From Ga0077536 sp035325705 (GTDB taxonomy: Bacteria > Pseudomonadota > Gammaproteobacteria > Ga0077536), in assembly GCA_035325705.1 (NCBI GenBank), contig DAOKZI010000021.1:16141-80140 (forward strand): DNA of 64,000 nucleotides, read 5' to 3'. A program made the translations under genes and the position numbers. A model generated the notes under the pieces. That model had not been told where the DNA came from. It did no database searches and saw only the letters and a program-made list of their open reading frames with translations. Of this stretch, positions 51,557 to 59,674 are shown piece by piece (the stretch's first letter is position 1; the number at the start of each line of letters is the position of its first letter).

Positions 51557-51946
51557 TCAGTGCACCTGGACTTCGATGCGCCGCGGCTGCGCGTGCGGCG
51601 CCTTCGGAATGCGCAGCGTCAGCACGCCGTGGCGCAGCTCCGCTTTCACCTGCTCGGTATCGAGCTCCTTCGACAGAGTGAACACGCGCCGGTAGCGCGG
51701 GAGCTGCACTTCGGCGTGCGTCGCCTCCATGCCTTCCGGCAGGGTCAGGGCGACCTCGCCGTCGAGGATCAGCGTGTCGCCTTCGATGCGCAGCTCGAGC
51801 TTCTCCTTGGTCACGCCCGGCAGATCGGCCTGCATAGTGATGCCGCTCGCATCCTCATAGACGTCGACCGGCGGCAGCAGCGCAGCCTGCGCCTGGCCGT
51901 CGCCGTCGCTGCGGGCCTGACGGGTCACCTGGGTGGCGTCGTTCAT
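51557..51946 (-). CDS. Hsp20-family small heat-shock protein
   Basis: The 129-residue protein starts with a short polar arm (NDATQVTRQARSDGDGQ), then an alpha-crystallin domain: VDVYEDASGITMQADLPGVT, KEKLELRIEGDTLILDGEVA, YRRVFTLSKELDTEQVKAEL, RHGVLTLRIPKA. It binds unfolding proteins without ATP. RBS GAGGAGAACCGCC. It is the second of two hsp20 genes in tandem, 20 bases apart. Confidence 0.95.
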   Translation of the reverse strand: MNDATQVTRQARSDGDGQAQAALLPPVDVYEDASGITMQADLPGVTKEKLELRIEGDTLILDGEVALTLPEGMEATHAEVQLPRYRRVFTLSKELDTEQVKAELRHGVLTLRIPKAPHAQPRRIEVQVH

Positions 51947-51966
51947 GGCGGTTCTCCTCTCGGCAC

Positions 51967-52401
51967 TCAGTTGATGGCGATGCGACGCGGCTGGGCTTCG
52001 GCGCGACGCTGCACGCTGAGGTGCAGGACGCCGTCCGTGTAGCGCGCGCGGATGCTGTCCGGATCGATGTCGTCCGGCAGGCTGACGACGCGGCGGAAGC
52101 GGCCGTCGAAGCGCTCGTCGATGTGGACGGTCGCTTTCTCGGGCGGCGTGTCGCGCTTGCGTTCGCCGGCGATGGTCAGGACGTTCTTCTCGAGCTGCAC
52201 CTCGATCGCGGCGGGGTCGAGGCCGGGCGCGAAAGCGTAGATCTCGACGGACTGCGGAGTCCCGCCCACGTTCAGCGCCGGAAAGGCACCGCGCGCGAGG
52301 CCGCGGATGCTCGATTGCGCGTCGAAACGCTGCTGCAACTCGCGCTGCAGCCGGTCGAACTCCGCGAAGATATCGCGAGGAAACAACGATTGCAGAATCA
52401 T
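51967..52401 (-). CDS. Hsp20-family small heat-shock protein
   Basis: The 144-residue protein has an N-terminal arm with FPRDIFAEFDRLQRELQQRF and an alpha-crystallin domain: VEIYAFAPGLDPAAIEVQLE, KNVLTIAGERKRDTPPEKA, RFRRVVSLPDDIDPDSIRAR, YTDGVLHLSVQRR. It has a strong RBS (CCAGGAGGTTCCC). The two Hsp20 proteins differ in sequence and probably form mixed oligomers, as many paired bacterial sHSPs do. No ROSE or CIRCE element was identified in the leader. Confidence 0.95.
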   Translation of the reverse strand: MILQSLFPRDIFAEFDRLQRELQQRFDAQSSIRGLARGAFPALNVGGTPQSVEIYAFAPGLDPAAIEVQLEKNVLTIAGERKRDTPPEKATVHIDERFDGRFRRVVSLPDDIDPDSIRARYTDGVLHLSVQRRAEAQPRRIAIN

Positions 52402-52509
52402 GGGAACCTCCTGGGGTTGCATGGCAGGCGCAGGGGCTGCCGTCGCTTCGCGATGTGGGGTCGGGCCGCCGCATTTCAAGCGCGAGAGAGTCGATGGGCT
52501 GCACCGATG

Positions 52510-52660
52510 CCGTAACCCCGGGATCTTTCGATGGCGTGCGAGGGCTCGGAGATCCCGGGTTTCGCTACGCTGCACCCGGGCTACGACGGGCTCGTGCGAG
52601 CCGGAGGCGTACGCTTTTCGTAGCCCGGGTGAAGCGCGCAGCGCGTAACCCGGGCTCTTC
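52510..52660. repeat. Two interspersed inverted-repeat units
   Basis: GATCCCGGGTTTCGCTACGC then TGCACCCGGGCTACG (52551-52586), and CGTAGCCCGGGTGAAGCGCG then CAGCGCGTAACCCGGGCT (52619-52655), are two head-to-head copies. They fill most of the 292-base gap between the first hsp20 gene and ubiT. Confidence 0.75.
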
Positions 52661-52693
52661 GACGGTGTGCGAGGGTTCGGCTCGGCGCAGCGT

Positions 52694-53158
52694 TCACTCC
52701 GCCCGTGAGCCGAGGAAGCGCAACACGCGGCGCAGCGCCTGGCGCGTGCGCGGAATCTCGATGGTGTCCAGGGTGTTCTTCACGAGCAGCGCGATTTCGG
52801 TGTCGCCCTCGGTCAACAGCCGCCGGTTGAAGAACAGCGTGTCCGGATCGGCGTTCTGCGCGACGAGCTGGGCATAGTCCCAGGCGCTGGCGCGTATGCG
52901 CAGCAGCGGCTCGCTCGGCCTGGCCGCCGGCACGAAGCGCCCGCCGCGCACGAGGAAAGTGAGCTCGAGTCCCGCGTCCTCCACCGCGATCGCGAACGCG
53001 TGACCCTCGAGGCGCTCGAGCACCTCGGGAGGAAACTTGCGCCTGAGCGTGACATTGAGCGCCGCGGCGAAGGCGGCGGAGCTGGAATAGCGCGGCAGCC
53101 GGCTGACAACGGCGCGCAGCGGTGCGGCGAGAACGGGACCGGGAGACAAAGTATTCAT
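52694..53158 (-). CDS. ubiT: SCP2-domain lipid-binding factor for O2-independent ubiquinone synthesis
   Basis: The 154-residue protein has an SCP2 domain (ALNVTLRRKFPPEVLERLEG, HAFAIAVEDAGLELTFLVRG, RLLTEGDTEIALLVKNTLDT). It matches UbiT (YhbT), which binds isoprenoid quinone intermediates. It directly follows ubiV on the same strand (16-base gap), the gene order known for the UbiTUV pathway that makes ubiquinone without oxygen. Family recognition rests on both the SCP2 motif and the neighbours. Confidence 0.9.
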   Translation of the reverse strand: MNTLSPGPVLAAPLRAVVSRLPRYSSSAAFAAALNVTLRRKFPPEVLERLEGHAFAIAVEDAGLELTFLVRGGRFVPAARPSEPLLRIRASAWDYAQLVAQNADPDTLFFNRRLLTEGDTEIALLVKNTLDTIEIPRTRQALRRVLRFLGSRAE

Positions 53159-53174
53159 GCGGGTGACGCAGTGC

Positions 53175-54077
53175 TCAGCCGCGATTGGCCGGCGCGAGCG
53201 CGACGATGCCCGCGCCGCCGTGCCAGTAGCCGTCGCAGGGCGCCGCGGGCATCAAAGGCCGCAGGCGCGCGGCAGCTTCACCGGGATCGAGCGCACCCGT
53301 CAGCGCCGCGCGCAGGATCGCGAGCACCTCGCCGGTGCCGGCGGACTGCGGCGAGACGCGCAGCCCCGTGATGCCGGCCGCGCGCACCTCGTCGAGCAAG
53401 GGCGCCAGGCTGTGCACGCCGGCGGACTGCGTCTGCACGCCGTTCAGCACCAGGAAGTGCTGTGCGTCCTGGGTATCGAGCGGCAGGCCGTCCGGGTATT
53501 CGATGCAGCGGAACTCGCAGTGATCCTTCGTGAGGTTGTGGTAGCGCGCGGTGAAGCAGCGCGCCGAGACCGCGAGCGGCAGGCGTCCGTAGCCGAACAC
53601 CTCGGTCTCGATGCCGGCCGGCGCTTCGGCCGCGATCGCCGCGATGCCCTCGCGCGAGAGCTCCACCGGCGCCACCCAGCGCGTGGCGCCGAGCTCGGCG
53701 AGCAGCGCCAGGGTTGCCGCGTTGTAGACGTTCAGGAACGGCCCGGCGACGAAAGGCCCGCGCCCGGCGAGCGCGTGTACCGCCGCCATGTCGTTCGCCT
53801 CGACGGCGAAACGGCCGTTCTCGGCCACGGCGTGCATCGTGCGCAGATCGGCGTCGCTCTCGATCAGCTCGTAGGTCGAGAGCACGACTTCCTTGCCGGC
53901 GGCGGCGAGCGCCTCGCCGATCTCCAGCCAGTCCGCGAGCTTGAGCTCGCGGCGGCGCGAGCACACGGTCTCGCCGAGATAGATGGTGTCGACGGGCCAG
54001 TCGGCGGCCGCGCGATAGAAATCCATCACCGTCGCGCGCGGCCAGAAATAGAGCAGAGGTCCGAGCGCCAGCTTCAT
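53175..54077 (-). CDS. ubiV: UbiV, Fe-S peptidase-U32-like subunit of the anaerobic ubiquinone hydroxylase
   Basis: The 300-residue protein is a U32-family protein: LGPLLYFWPRATVMDFYRAA, VDTIYLGETVCSRRRELKLA, EANDMAAVHALAGRGPFVAG and the cysteine cluster ARCFTARYHNLTKDHCEFRC, which with the early Cys (about residue 39) supplies the four 4Fe-4S ligands reported for UbiV. With UbiU it performs O2-independent hydroxylation of ubiquinone precursors. It lies 4 bases after the ubiU stop. Confidence 0.93.
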   Translation of the reverse strand: MKLALGPLLYFWPRATVMDFYRAAADWPVDTIYLGETVCSRRRELKLADWLEIGEALAAAGKEVVLSTYELIESDADLRTMHAVAENGRFAVEANDMAAVHALAGRGPFVAGPFLNVYNAATLALLAELGATRWVAPVELSREGIAAIAAEAPAGIETEVFGYGRLPLAVSARCFTARYHNLTKDHCEFRCIEYPDGLPLDTQDAQHFLVLNGVQTQSAGVHSLAPLLDEVRAAGITGLRVSPQSAGTGEVLAILRAALTGALDPGEAAARLRPLMPAAPCDGYWHGGAGIVALAPANRG

Positions 54078-54081
54078 CGCA

Positions 54082-55119
54082 TCACTTCCAGGGGCGGTGA
54101 TAGGCGCCGAGCGTACATTGCTGGCCTTCGGAGACGTGGGCCAGCGCCTGCTGCCAGGCCGGACGCACGCGAAAGCGCTGCGGCTCGCGCGCGCAGTCGT
54201 CGAGGGCTTCGCGCCACACGCGCGTGACGGTCTCGACATAGGCGGGACTGCGCTGGCGTCCCTCGATTTTGACCGCCTTCACGCCCATGGCCTGCAGGCG
54301 CGGCAGCAGCTCCAGGGTGTTGAGGCTCGTCGGCTCCTCGAAGGGATAATAGATCTCGTCCTCGACGACGAAGCGGCCGCGGCACAGCGTCGGATATCCC
54401 GGATGATCCTGCGCGCCGAAGCGATCGATCAGCACGCCGCCCAGCCGCGACTCCAGCGCCTCCGGCCCCTGCTGCCAGCGCACGGCCTTCGCCGGCGAGC
54501 AGCCGCCGTGCGTGTTCGGCGACTCGCCCGTGGCCCAGGACGACAGCGCGCAGCGCCCCTCGACCATGATCGACAGGCTGCCGAAGCCGAATACCTCGAT
54601 CTCCACCGGCGTGCGGGCGATCGCCCTTTCCACCTGCTCGATGGACAGCACGCGCGGCAGCACGGCGCGGTGGATGCCGAAGTGCTCGTGGTAGAAATTG
54701 ATGGCCTCGTGGCTGGTGGCCGAGCCCTGCACGGAGAGATGCAATCGCAGCGTGGGATGCGTCTTCGCGGCATAGGCGAGGAGGCCGGCGTCGGCGACGA
54801 TGATCGCATCGGCGCCGAGCATCGCCGCGCGATCGACGGCGGCCTGCCATTTGCGCCAGGTCCGCGGCTGGGGAAAGGTGTTGAGCGCGATGAGCACGCG
54901 CGCACCGCGCGCATGCGCATAGGCGATGCCCTCGCGGATCGCGCGATCGTCGAAGTTCAGGCCCGCGAAATTGCGCGCATTGGTTTCATCGCGGAAGCCG
55001 AGGTAGACGTCGTCGGCGCCGCAGTCGACGGCGATTTTGAGCGCCGGCGGCGTGCCGGCGGGGCAGACCAGGCGCATCGGCTGCGCGGTCGCCGCGGAAG
55101 ACGGAACTGCCTGGGCCAT
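54082..55119 (-). CDS. ubiU: UbiU, Fe-S peptidase-U32-like subunit of the anaerobic ubiquinone hydroxylase
   Basis: The 345-residue protein opens MRLVCPAGTPPALKIAVDCG after a short leader and shows DDVYLGFRDETNARNFAGLN, the classic U32 start. The 4Fe-4S ligands are in EGRCALSSWATGESPNTHGG, then CSPAKAVRWQ and TLCRGRFVVEDE. Together with UbiV it forms a complex needed for ubiquinone synthesis without oxygen. It is first in the ubiU-ubiV-ubiT operon; a possible Anr/Fnr site lies about 67 bases upstream. Confidence 0.95.
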   Translation of the reverse strand: MAQAVPSSAATAQPMRLVCPAGTPPALKIAVDCGADDVYLGFRDETNARNFAGLNFDDRAIREGIAYAHARGARVLIALNTFPQPRTWRKWQAAVDRAAMLGADAIIVADAGLLAYAAKTHPTLRLHLSVQGSATSHEAINFYHEHFGIHRAVLPRVLSIEQVERAIARTPVEIEVFGFGSLSIMVEGRCALSSWATGESPNTHGGCSPAKAVRWQQGPEALESRLGGVLIDRFGAQDHPGYPTLCRGRFVVEDEIYYPFEEPTSLNTLELLPRLQAMGVKAVKIEGRQRSPAYVETVTRVWREALDDCAREPQRFRVRPAWQQALAHVSEGQQCTLGAYHRPWK

Positions 55120-55185
55120 GGACTCCCCGGGACATTGGGCGCGAGATGCGAGGCCGCAGGCTAGGCGCCCCGCCCGGCGCGTTCC

Positions 55186-55199
55186 TTAACCCAGATCAG
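55186..55199 (-). promoter_or_regulatory. Possible Anr/Fnr box upstream of ubiU
   Basis: On the minus strand the sequence is CTGATCTGGGTTAA, close to the Anr/Fnr consensus TTGAT-N4-(A/G)TCAA with two mismatches. It is 67 bases upstream of the ubiU start. Oxygen-responsive control would fit the anaerobic role of UbiUVT. Binding is not shown. Confidence 0.4.
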
Positions 55200-55231
55200 G
55201 AAATCGCGATTCGCGGGGCCGGCGCAGGCGT

Positions 55232-55325
55232 TGGCGAAAGAGGTGGGAGTCGAACCCACCAGACGCGCTTGCGCGTCTCACCGGATTTGAAGTCCGGGCG
55301 TCCCACCGGGTGACGACACTCTTCC
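55232..55325 (-). tRNA. selC: Selenocysteine tRNA (anticodon TCA)
   Basis: The minus strand reads GGAAGAGTGTCGTCACCCGG at the 5' end, anticodon stem-loop CCGGACTTCAAATCCGG with TCA, a long variable arm (AGACGCGC-AAGCGCGTCT) and TTCGACTCC in the T loop. It ends GCC plus encoded CCA. The 94-base length, 8-bp acceptor and long extra arm are those of tRNA-Sec. It inserts selenocysteine at UGA with SelB. It lies between ubiU and selB. Confidence 0.97.
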
Positions 55326-55380
55326 GCTGCCGAGCTTAGCAAAAGCCTGCGCGCGGCTCACGAGGCCGGCGGAGCGCGCT

Positions 55381-57300
55381 TCAGCGCGCTCGATGCAGCA
55401 CGCGGCGCTGATTGCCTTCGCGGCGCGTGAGCCCCATGCGATCGAAGTGCTCGAGGACGTCGATGACCGCATTGCGCCCGATGCCGCTGCGATCGCGGAA
55501 CTCGGCGGGCCCGAAGCGGCCGTCGGGCCGCTCGGCCGCGAGCTCGACGGCGAGCTGCGCGAGCCGATCGATCGTCGCGGGCAGAAAATAGCGCTTGTCG
55601 CTGACGCGCACGAGCAGCCCCTGGCGCGCGAACTTGGCGAGATAGGCCTCGAGCACCGGCGCCGTCGTCTTCAGCGCGGCGACGAGATGGCTCACGACCG
55701 GTATCTCGTCGTCCGGCACTTCGAACAGCGGACGCAGCCGCAGCCACATGCGCTCGTCGGCCGGATCGCGGCGCGCGACGTGCGCCGGCAGCCGATGCAG
55801 GCCGTCCACGCGCAGCACGAGTCCCTGCGCGATCGCGGCCTCGAGCACCGCGCGGAACAGCGGCAGCGGCAGCGTTGCGCCGAGGCCGCGCGTGAGCGCC
55901 GCGCGCAGCTCGGCGCGGCCGTGGCCTTCGCGCTCCGGCAGGTCTCGATGGAGCTGCGCGAGCGCGCCGGTCGTCGCCTCGAGCAGGGCCTGCCAGCGCG
56001 CCGGATCGAGTGCCATCAGCGCCGGCGCCGTCCCGTAGCGCGTCATCGGCACGCGCTCGAACAGCGCGTTTGCCTCCTCGGCCGTCAAGTTCCAGGCCTG
56101 CGCGCAGCGCGCGAGATCGACGCCCTCGGGGCTCGCGCGGAGCAGGGCCGCGAGCGCGTCCTCGAGCCGCGGACTGCGCAGCGCTTCGACGCTGCGCAGC
56201 CGATCGGCGCGACGCCGCCGCGTTTCCTCCGGCAGCGGATGGATCACGCTGCCGCCGCCGATCGTGCGCTGCGCGGAGGGATCGCGCAGCACATAGCGAT
56301 CGCCGCGCACGGCGTGCAGCGGCGCGTCGAGCTGGAGCTGCACCAGCGCCTGCTCGCCGGGCGCGATCGCCGTGCGATCCAGCGGCAGCACGCGCGCGAG
56401 CGCATGCGCCGCGCCGAGATGCAGATGCACGGCGGTGCGGCTGCGCAGCGCCGTCGTCTCGCCGGGCAGCAGGCGCAGCTCGGCGTCCAGGCGCTGCGTC
56501 GCGAAGGCCGCGCCCGGGGCGACGATCCAGTCGCCGCGCGCGATCTCGGCCTCGCTGCGGCCGACGGCACCGAGCTTGAGCGCGCAGCGCAGGCCGCTGC
56601 GCGCGTGCTCGGCGATCTCGTTCTGCGTGTGGATGGCGCGCACGCGCAGCTCGCTGCCGCCCGGCTCGGCGTGCAGCGTGTCGCCGACGCGCGTGCTGCC
56701 GGCGAACACCGTGCCGGTGACGACGCGGCCGACGCCCTTCAGCACGAAGCTGCGATCGACGGCGAGGCGAAAATTGCCGCCCGACGCGCGCGGCGGCAGC
56801 GCCCGCTTCATCGCGAGCAGCGCGGCGCGCAGGGCCTCGATGCCCTGCCCCGTCTGCGCCGATACCGGCAGGATGGGACAGTCGGCGAGCGTGGTGCCGG
56901 CGAGCAGGCCGCGTATCGCGGCCGTCACCTCCGCGCAGCGCGCCGCGTCGGCGCGATCGCATTTGCTCAGGGCGACGATGCCGTGCGCGATGCCGAGCAG
57001 ATCGAGGATCGCGAGATGCTCCGCCGTCTGCGGCATCGGCCCGTCGTCGGCGGCGACGACGAAGAGCACGACGTCGGTGCCGGCGACGCCCGCGACCATC
57101 GTGCGCACGAAGCGCTCGTGGCCCGGCACGTCGATGAAGCCGGTCGGCGCGCCGTCGCCGAGATCGTGGAAGGCATAGCCGAGCTCGATGCTCATGCCGC
57201 GCGCCTTTTCTTCCGGCAGCCGATCGGTGTCGACGCCGGTCAGCGCCGCGACCAGCGTCGTCTTGCCGTGATCGACGTGGCCGGCGGTGGCGACGATCAT
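55381..57300 (-). CDS. selB: Selenocysteine-specific elongation factor SelB
   Basis: The 639-residue GTPase opens MIVATAGHVDHGKTTLVAAL (G1), then GMSIELGYAFHD, DVPGHERFVRTMVAGVAG (G3) and ALSKCDRADAARC (G4). Its C-terminal half is a run of winged-helix domains that bind the SECIS element (GIGRNAVIDVLEHFDRMGLT near the end). SelB brings Sec-tRNA to the ribosome at programmed UGA codons. Its start overlaps the selA stop by 4 bases, so the two are co-transcribed. Confidence 0.96.
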   Translation of the reverse strand: MIVATAGHVDHGKTTLVAALTGVDTDRLPEEKARGMSIELGYAFHDLGDGAPTGFIDVPGHERFVRTMVAGVAGTDVVLFVVAADDGPMPQTAEHLAILDLLGIAHGIVALSKCDRADAARCAEVTAAIRGLLAGTTLADCPILPVSAQTGQGIEALRAALLAMKRALPPRASGGNFRLAVDRSFVLKGVGRVVTGTVFAGSTRVGDTLHAEPGGSELRVRAIHTQNEIAEHARSGLRCALKLGAVGRSEAEIARGDWIVAPGAAFATQRLDAELRLLPGETTALRSRTAVHLHLGAAHALARVLPLDRTAIAPGEQALVQLQLDAPLHAVRGDRYVLRDPSAQRTIGGGSVIHPLPEETRRRRADRLRSVEALRSPRLEDALAALLRASPEGVDLARCAQAWNLTAEEANALFERVPMTRYGTAPALMALDPARWQALLEATTGALAQLHRDLPEREGHGRAELRAALTRGLGATLPLPLFRAVLEAAIAQGLVLRVDGLHRLPAHVARRDPADERMWLRLRPLFEVPDDEIPVVSHLVAALKTTAPVLEAYLAKFARQGLLVRVSDKRYFLPATIDRLAQLAVELAAERPDGRFGPAEFRDRSGIGRNAVIDVLEHFDRMGLTRREGNQRRVLHRAR

Positions 57301-58700
57301 CGCGGCCGCAGCCGCTCGAGCTGCCGCACGAAACCCGCCTCGTCTTCGAGGCAGCGCAGATCGAGCAGCAGCGCGCCGTCCGCGACGCGGCCGATGACGG
57401 GCACCGGCAGCGCGCGGAACGCGCGAGCGAGCCGCGCCGGCGCCTGGCCGCCGGCCGCGCGCGGCACCAGGCGCAGCGCGTGGCTCTCCAGCAGATCGAC
57501 GGGCAGCGCGCCGCTGCCGATCTGGCTCGCGCAGCCGACGATCTCGACGCTCGCCGCCGCGCCCAGCGCCGCCGCGACGGCGGGCAGCACGCGTTTCGCG
57601 AGCGCTTCGATCTCGGCCGCCGGTCGCGTCAGCAGGCGCAAGGCCAGCAGCTCGCGCCGCGCGCGCTCGGGATCGGCATAGAGTCCGAGCACCGCGTCCA
57701 GGGCCGCGAGCGTGACCTTGTCCACGCGCAGCGCGCGCTTCATCGGGTTGCGCTTGAGAAGTTTCACCAGCGACGCCTTGCCGGCGATGATCCCGGCCTG
57801 CGGGCCGCCGAGCAGCTTGTCGCCGCTGAAGCTGACGAGATCAGCGCCGCTCGCGAGGGTTTCCGCGACCGTCGGCTCGTGCGGCAGGCCGTAGCGCGCG
57901 AGATCGATCAGCGTGCCGCTGCCGAGATCGACGGCGAAGGGCAGGCCGTGCGCGTGCGCGAGCGCCGCGAGCTCGGCTTCCGGCACGGCGGCCGTGTAGC
58001 CGTGGATCGCGTAGTTGCTCGTGTGCACCTTCATCACGAGCGCCGTGCGCGCACCGATCGCCTGCTCGAAGTCCGCGCGGTGCGTGCGGTTCGTGGTGCC
58101 GACCTCGACCAGCCTCGCGCTGGCGCGCGCCATCACGTCCGGCACGCGGAAGGCGCCGCCGATCTCGACCAGCTCGCCGCGCGAGACCAGCACTTCCTTC
58201 GCGCGCGCGAGCGTGTTCAGCAGCAGCAGCACCGCGGCCGCATTGTTGTTGACGACGGTCGCGGCCTCGGCGCCGGTCAAGCGGCGGATCCGCTCCTCGA
58301 CGTGCGCGTCGCGGTCGCCGCGCCGGCCCTCGTCGAGCTCGTACTCGAGATTGCAGGCGCCGGCGGCCGCCGCCATCGCCTCGATCGCGACGGCCGGCAG
58401 CGGCGCGCGGCCGAGATTCGTGTGCAGCACGGTGCCGGTCAAATTGAACACGGGCCGCAGCGACGAGGTGGAGAGCGCGAGCAGGCGCGTCGCGGCCGCC
58501 TCGAGCAGGGCCTGCGCCGTCGCCTGCGCGGCCGTCCCCTGCGCGAGCAGCCGTTCGCGCGCGGCGGCGACGACTTCGCGCAGCACCTGGGTCGTGAGCT
58601 CGCGGCCGTGGCGCGCGCACAGCGCCGCGCCGCGCGCGTCGCGCAGCAGCTCGTCGATTGCGGGGAGCTGGCGCAGCAGCTCCTGGGCGGTCTGGCTCAT
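57297..58700 (-). CDS. selA: L-seryl-tRNA(Sec) selenium transferase SelA
   Basis: The 467-residue PLP enzyme converts seryl-tRNA(Sec) to selenocysteyl-tRNA(Sec). Hallmarks are NLTGTVLHTNLGRAPLPAVA, ATVVNNNAAAVLLLLNTLA, EVLVSRGELVEIGGAFRVPD and the PLP lysine in ADLVSFSGDKLLGGPQAGII. It is the first gene of selA-selB followed by selC, a complete Sec-insertion set except for selD. No selenoprotein gene is visible in the window. Confidence 0.96.
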   Translation of the reverse strand: MSQTAQELLRQLPAIDELLRDARGAALCARHGRELTTQVLREVVAAARERLLAQGTAAQATAQALLEAAATRLLALSTSSLRPVFNLTGTVLHTNLGRAPLPAVAIEAMAAAAGACNLEYELDEGRRGDRDAHVEERIRRLTGAEAATVVNNNAAAVLLLLNTLARAKEVLVSRGELVEIGGAFRVPDVMARASARLVEVGTTNRTHRADFEQAIGARTALVMKVHTSNYAIHGYTAAVPEAELAALAHAHGLPFAVDLGSGTLIDLARYGLPHEPTVAETLASGADLVSFSGDKLLGGPQAGIIAGKASLVKLLKRNPMKRALRVDKVTLAALDAVLGLYADPERARRELLALRLLTRPAAEIEALAKRVLPAVAAALGAAASVEIVGCASQIGSGALPVDLLESHALRLVPRAAGGQAPARLARAFRALPVPVIGRVADGALLLDLRCLEDEAGFVRQLERLRPR

Positions 58701-58862
58701 CGTGGACGGCGCGGTGCAGGGGGTCCCTTATCTCACACGATGCCGGCGCGTTTGTCTCGTCCCCGCGGGCATCCGGAGCGCGGCCGGCGAGTTACGTACA
58801 TTTACGCGCACGCGACGCGCTCGTGACCCGCGCCGGCCGATGGATCGCGACGACGGCGTGCG

Positions 58863-58882
58863 ACCGGAAGAGCTCTTCCGGT
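58863..58882. promoter_or_regulatory. Perfect 20-bp palindrome upstream of the EF-hand gene
   Basis: ACCGGAAGAGCTCTTCCGGT is a perfect inverted repeat just upstream of the RBS (CAGGAGACTC) and 21 bases before the ATG. It could be an operator or, in RNA, a hairpin that controls translation. Confidence 0.5.
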
Positions 58883-58903
58883 GCGCCAGTCAGGAGACTC
58901 GAC

Positions 58904-59539
58904 ATGAGCATGAGTGTGAGTATGAGCCTCGGCACGGCGGCCGCCGGCCAGGCCTGCGGCGCGCGGGCGCAGGGACCGAAGCCTTCGCGCGAAGACGCGG
59001 CGGCGCTGGCCGAGAAGCTGTTCGACAAGCTCGACACGCAGGGCAGCGGCGCGCTGAAGCTGTCCGATCTGCAGGCGGTCGCCGGCAGCGACGCGGAGGC
59101 GGCGCTCCAGGCGATGGACGGCGACGGCGACGGCAGCGTCAGCAAGGCGGAGTTCTCGAGCGCACTCGAAGACCTGTTCGCGAAGCTCGACGATCAGATG
59201 ACGCGAGCGAAGCTCGAGCGCGCCGGCGGTCCGCCGCCGCCCCCGCCGCCCGGCGAGGATCAAGGCCTCAGCGAAGACGAGATCGCGCAGATGCTGGAGG
59301 ACGGCGCGGGCACGGACGGCAAGCACGGCGAGCTGCTCCAGCGCATCGCGGACGATTTCGCGGCGGCCGACGCCGACGGCAACGGCCGCGTGACCCGCGA
59401 GGAAGCGATGAAGCTCGACGGAGAGCAGGGTCCGGACGCCGCCGGCGGCGAGGACCGCATGCTGCAGCAGATCCTGAAGCTGATGTCGACTTACGGGGCA
59501 TCGCAGGCCACGGCCTCGACGATCGAGGAGACGGCGTGA
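58904..59539 (+). CDS. EF-hand calcium-binding protein
   Basis: The ATG at 58904 gives 211 residues. EF-hand loops are visible as KLDTQGSGALKLSDL (degenerate), MDGDGDGSVSKAEF (near residue 70) and ADADGNGRVTREEA (near residue 160). A proline run (PPPPPPPGED) separates the two halves. The long N-terminal stretch has no clear signal peptide. Similar bacterial calmodulin-like proteins are secreted or cytoplasmic Ca2+ sensors of unknown function. A perfect palindrome precedes the RBS. Confidence 0.85.
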   Translation: MSMSVSMSLGTAAAGQACGARAQGPKPSREDAAALAEKLFDKLDTQGSGALKLSDLQAVAGSDAEAALQAMDGDGDGSVSKAEFSSALEDLFAKLDDQMTRAKLERAGGPPPPPPPGEDQGLSEDEIAQMLEDGAGTDGKHGELLQRIADDFAAADADGNGRVTREEAMKLDGEQGPDAAGGEDRMLQQILKLMSTYGASQATASTIEETA

Positions 59540-59591
59540 GCGTCGTCGATTCGGCGCGGTGAAGATCGCGCCATAGCCCGGGTGCAGTAAT

Positions 59592-59665
59592 CGTAGGTTG
59601 GGCTGACGAAGGAAGCCCGACATTCGGCGCCCGATGTTGGGCTTCCTTCGTCAGCCCAACCTACG
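59592..59665. terminator. Long inverted repeat between convergent genes, likely bidirectional terminator
   Basis: CGTAGGTTGGGCTGACGAAG then GAAGCCCGACATTCGG is repeated inverted as GATGTTGGGCTTCCTTCGTC then AGCCCAACCTACG, giving a stem of about 30 bp. It is a full head-to-head copy of the GGGCTGACGAAGG repeat and lies between the EF-hand gene and the GGDEF-EAL gene. Confidence 0.7.
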
Positions 59666-59674
59666 GCCGCGTCT

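Noticed and set aside
55393..57681. Plus-strand open frame of about 760 codons opposite selB
   Set aside because: Antisense to selB and selA, with low-complexity Arg/Ala-rich translation.
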